Of a stretch of DNA of 7,488 nt, positions 7,197 through 7,488 are shown one piece after another. This stretch comes from UBA3263 sp964508865 (GTDB lineage: Bacteria > Bacteroidota > Bacteroidia > Bacteroidales > Muribaculaceae). Below the pieces are notes generated by a model. That model did not search any database. It worked only from the letters and a program-made list of their open reading frames with translations, and was not told where the DNA came from. Both the position numbers and the translations under genes were made by a program. The first letter of the stretch is position 1. Each line of letters opens with the position of its first letter. Location of the stretch: contig CAZDVP010000096.1 of NCBI GenBank assembly GCA_964508865.1, forward strand, positions 1 to 7,488, in the 5' to 3' direction.

Positions 7197-7488
7197 TTAT
7201 ATGTTTTTAATCATAGAGAATCGGCGCTTGCCGCGCAGAAAGTATTCGAGCAGAATGTTGGGCCGGGCGGCAATGAGGTTCTCTTTAGCGTTGGCCGGTT
7301 TGGCCTGGGGAGCCATTCGCCGGTAGTCGTTGTGGGCATTCACAATGGCTTTGGCGTCGGCGAAGTTGAGGGTCGCAACGCTTTTGGCCCAGGCTATGGT
7401 GTCGAGCAGGCGGCGCCGGTTCAGCGCGCGTTTGCGGTCGGCTTCGGGCAGGTTTTTATGGAGCAGCAAAAGGTTATTGCGGAAGTTC
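7197..7488 (-). CDS. Probable family 2 glycosyltransferase, C-terminal end only
   Basis: The frame runs in from the right edge and ends at the stop at 7199-7197, leaving 96 visible residues. There is no genuine start inside: the first candidate is a TTG in the middle of a conserved stretch. The segment begins NFRNNLLLLHKNLPEAD and contains a basic stretch (RKRALNRRRLLD) and a closing LLEYFLRGKRRFSMI. This arrangement resembles the C-terminal extension that follows the catalytic GT-A fold in Bacteroidales GT2 enzymes of the rhamnosyltransferase-like group. The catalytic DxD region is outside the window, so the assignment rests on this tail and on the neighbouring wza-wzc genes, and donor and acceptor sugars cannot be inferred. 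It is on the same strand as wza, 135 nt upstream of the wza start, and is probably part of the same polysaccharide locus. Confidence 0.65.
   Translation of the reverse strand, partial: NFRNNLLLLHKNLPEADRKRALNRRRLLDTIAWAKSVATLNFADAKAIVNAHNDYRRMAPQAKPANAKENLIAARPNILLEYFLRGKRRFSMIKNI

Noticed and set aside
1..7488. Searched for mobile elements, CRISPR arrays, tRNA or rRNA genes and defence genes.
   Set aside because: I saw no transposase, long terminal inverted repeat, spaced repeat array, or RNA gene. All long stretches are explained by the five genes.

Overview
The window looks like a chromosomal segment from an obligate anaerobe of the Bacteroidales. Muribaculaceae or a related gut family is my guess, but sequence alone does not settle it. 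Three things point this way: Bacteroidetes-type promoters (a -33 TTTG element and a -7 TAnnTTTG element), A-rich leaders without Shine-Dalgarno sequences, and the gene families themselves (a secreted GH95 enzyme and a Wzz-kinase fusion Wzc). Coding DNA is moderately GC-rich and the gaps are AT-rich, so the two longest genes carry long but meaningless open frames on their antisense strand.

Layout, left to right. (1) 1-2928, minus strand: a large secreted GH95-family glycosidase (alpha-L-fucosidase type). It has an N-terminal pair of trefoil-like domains and its C-terminus is cut by the left edge. (2) 2929-3073: a compact divergent promoter region. (3) 3074-3649, plus strand: an iron-type superoxide dismutase, followed by a hairpin terminator in the 118-bp convergent gap. 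(4) 3768-6203 and 6222-7061, minus strand: a wza-wzc pair transcribed from the right (wza first, 18 nt before wzc), encoding the outer-membrane lipoprotein and the inner-membrane tyrosine autokinase/co-polymerase of a capsule or exopolysaccharide export machine. (5) 7062-7196: the wza leader with its own promoter. (6) 7197-7488, minus strand: the C-terminal end of a probable family 2 glycosyltransferase that continues beyond the right edge.

The right half is therefore the downstream end of a surface-polysaccharide locus. The glycosyltransferase would build the glycan, and Wza and Wzc would polymerise and export it. The left half is an independent glycan-degrading enzyme and an oxidative-stress enzyme that share a divergent intergenic region. 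No SusC/SusD pair, regulator, transposase, CRISPR array, tRNA or rRNA is visible. I did not find a convincing new system. The most interesting points are the duplicated lectin-like module on the GH95 enzyme, the hexanucleotide repeat that encodes the Wzc phosphoacceptor tyrosines, and the interleaved divergent promoters.
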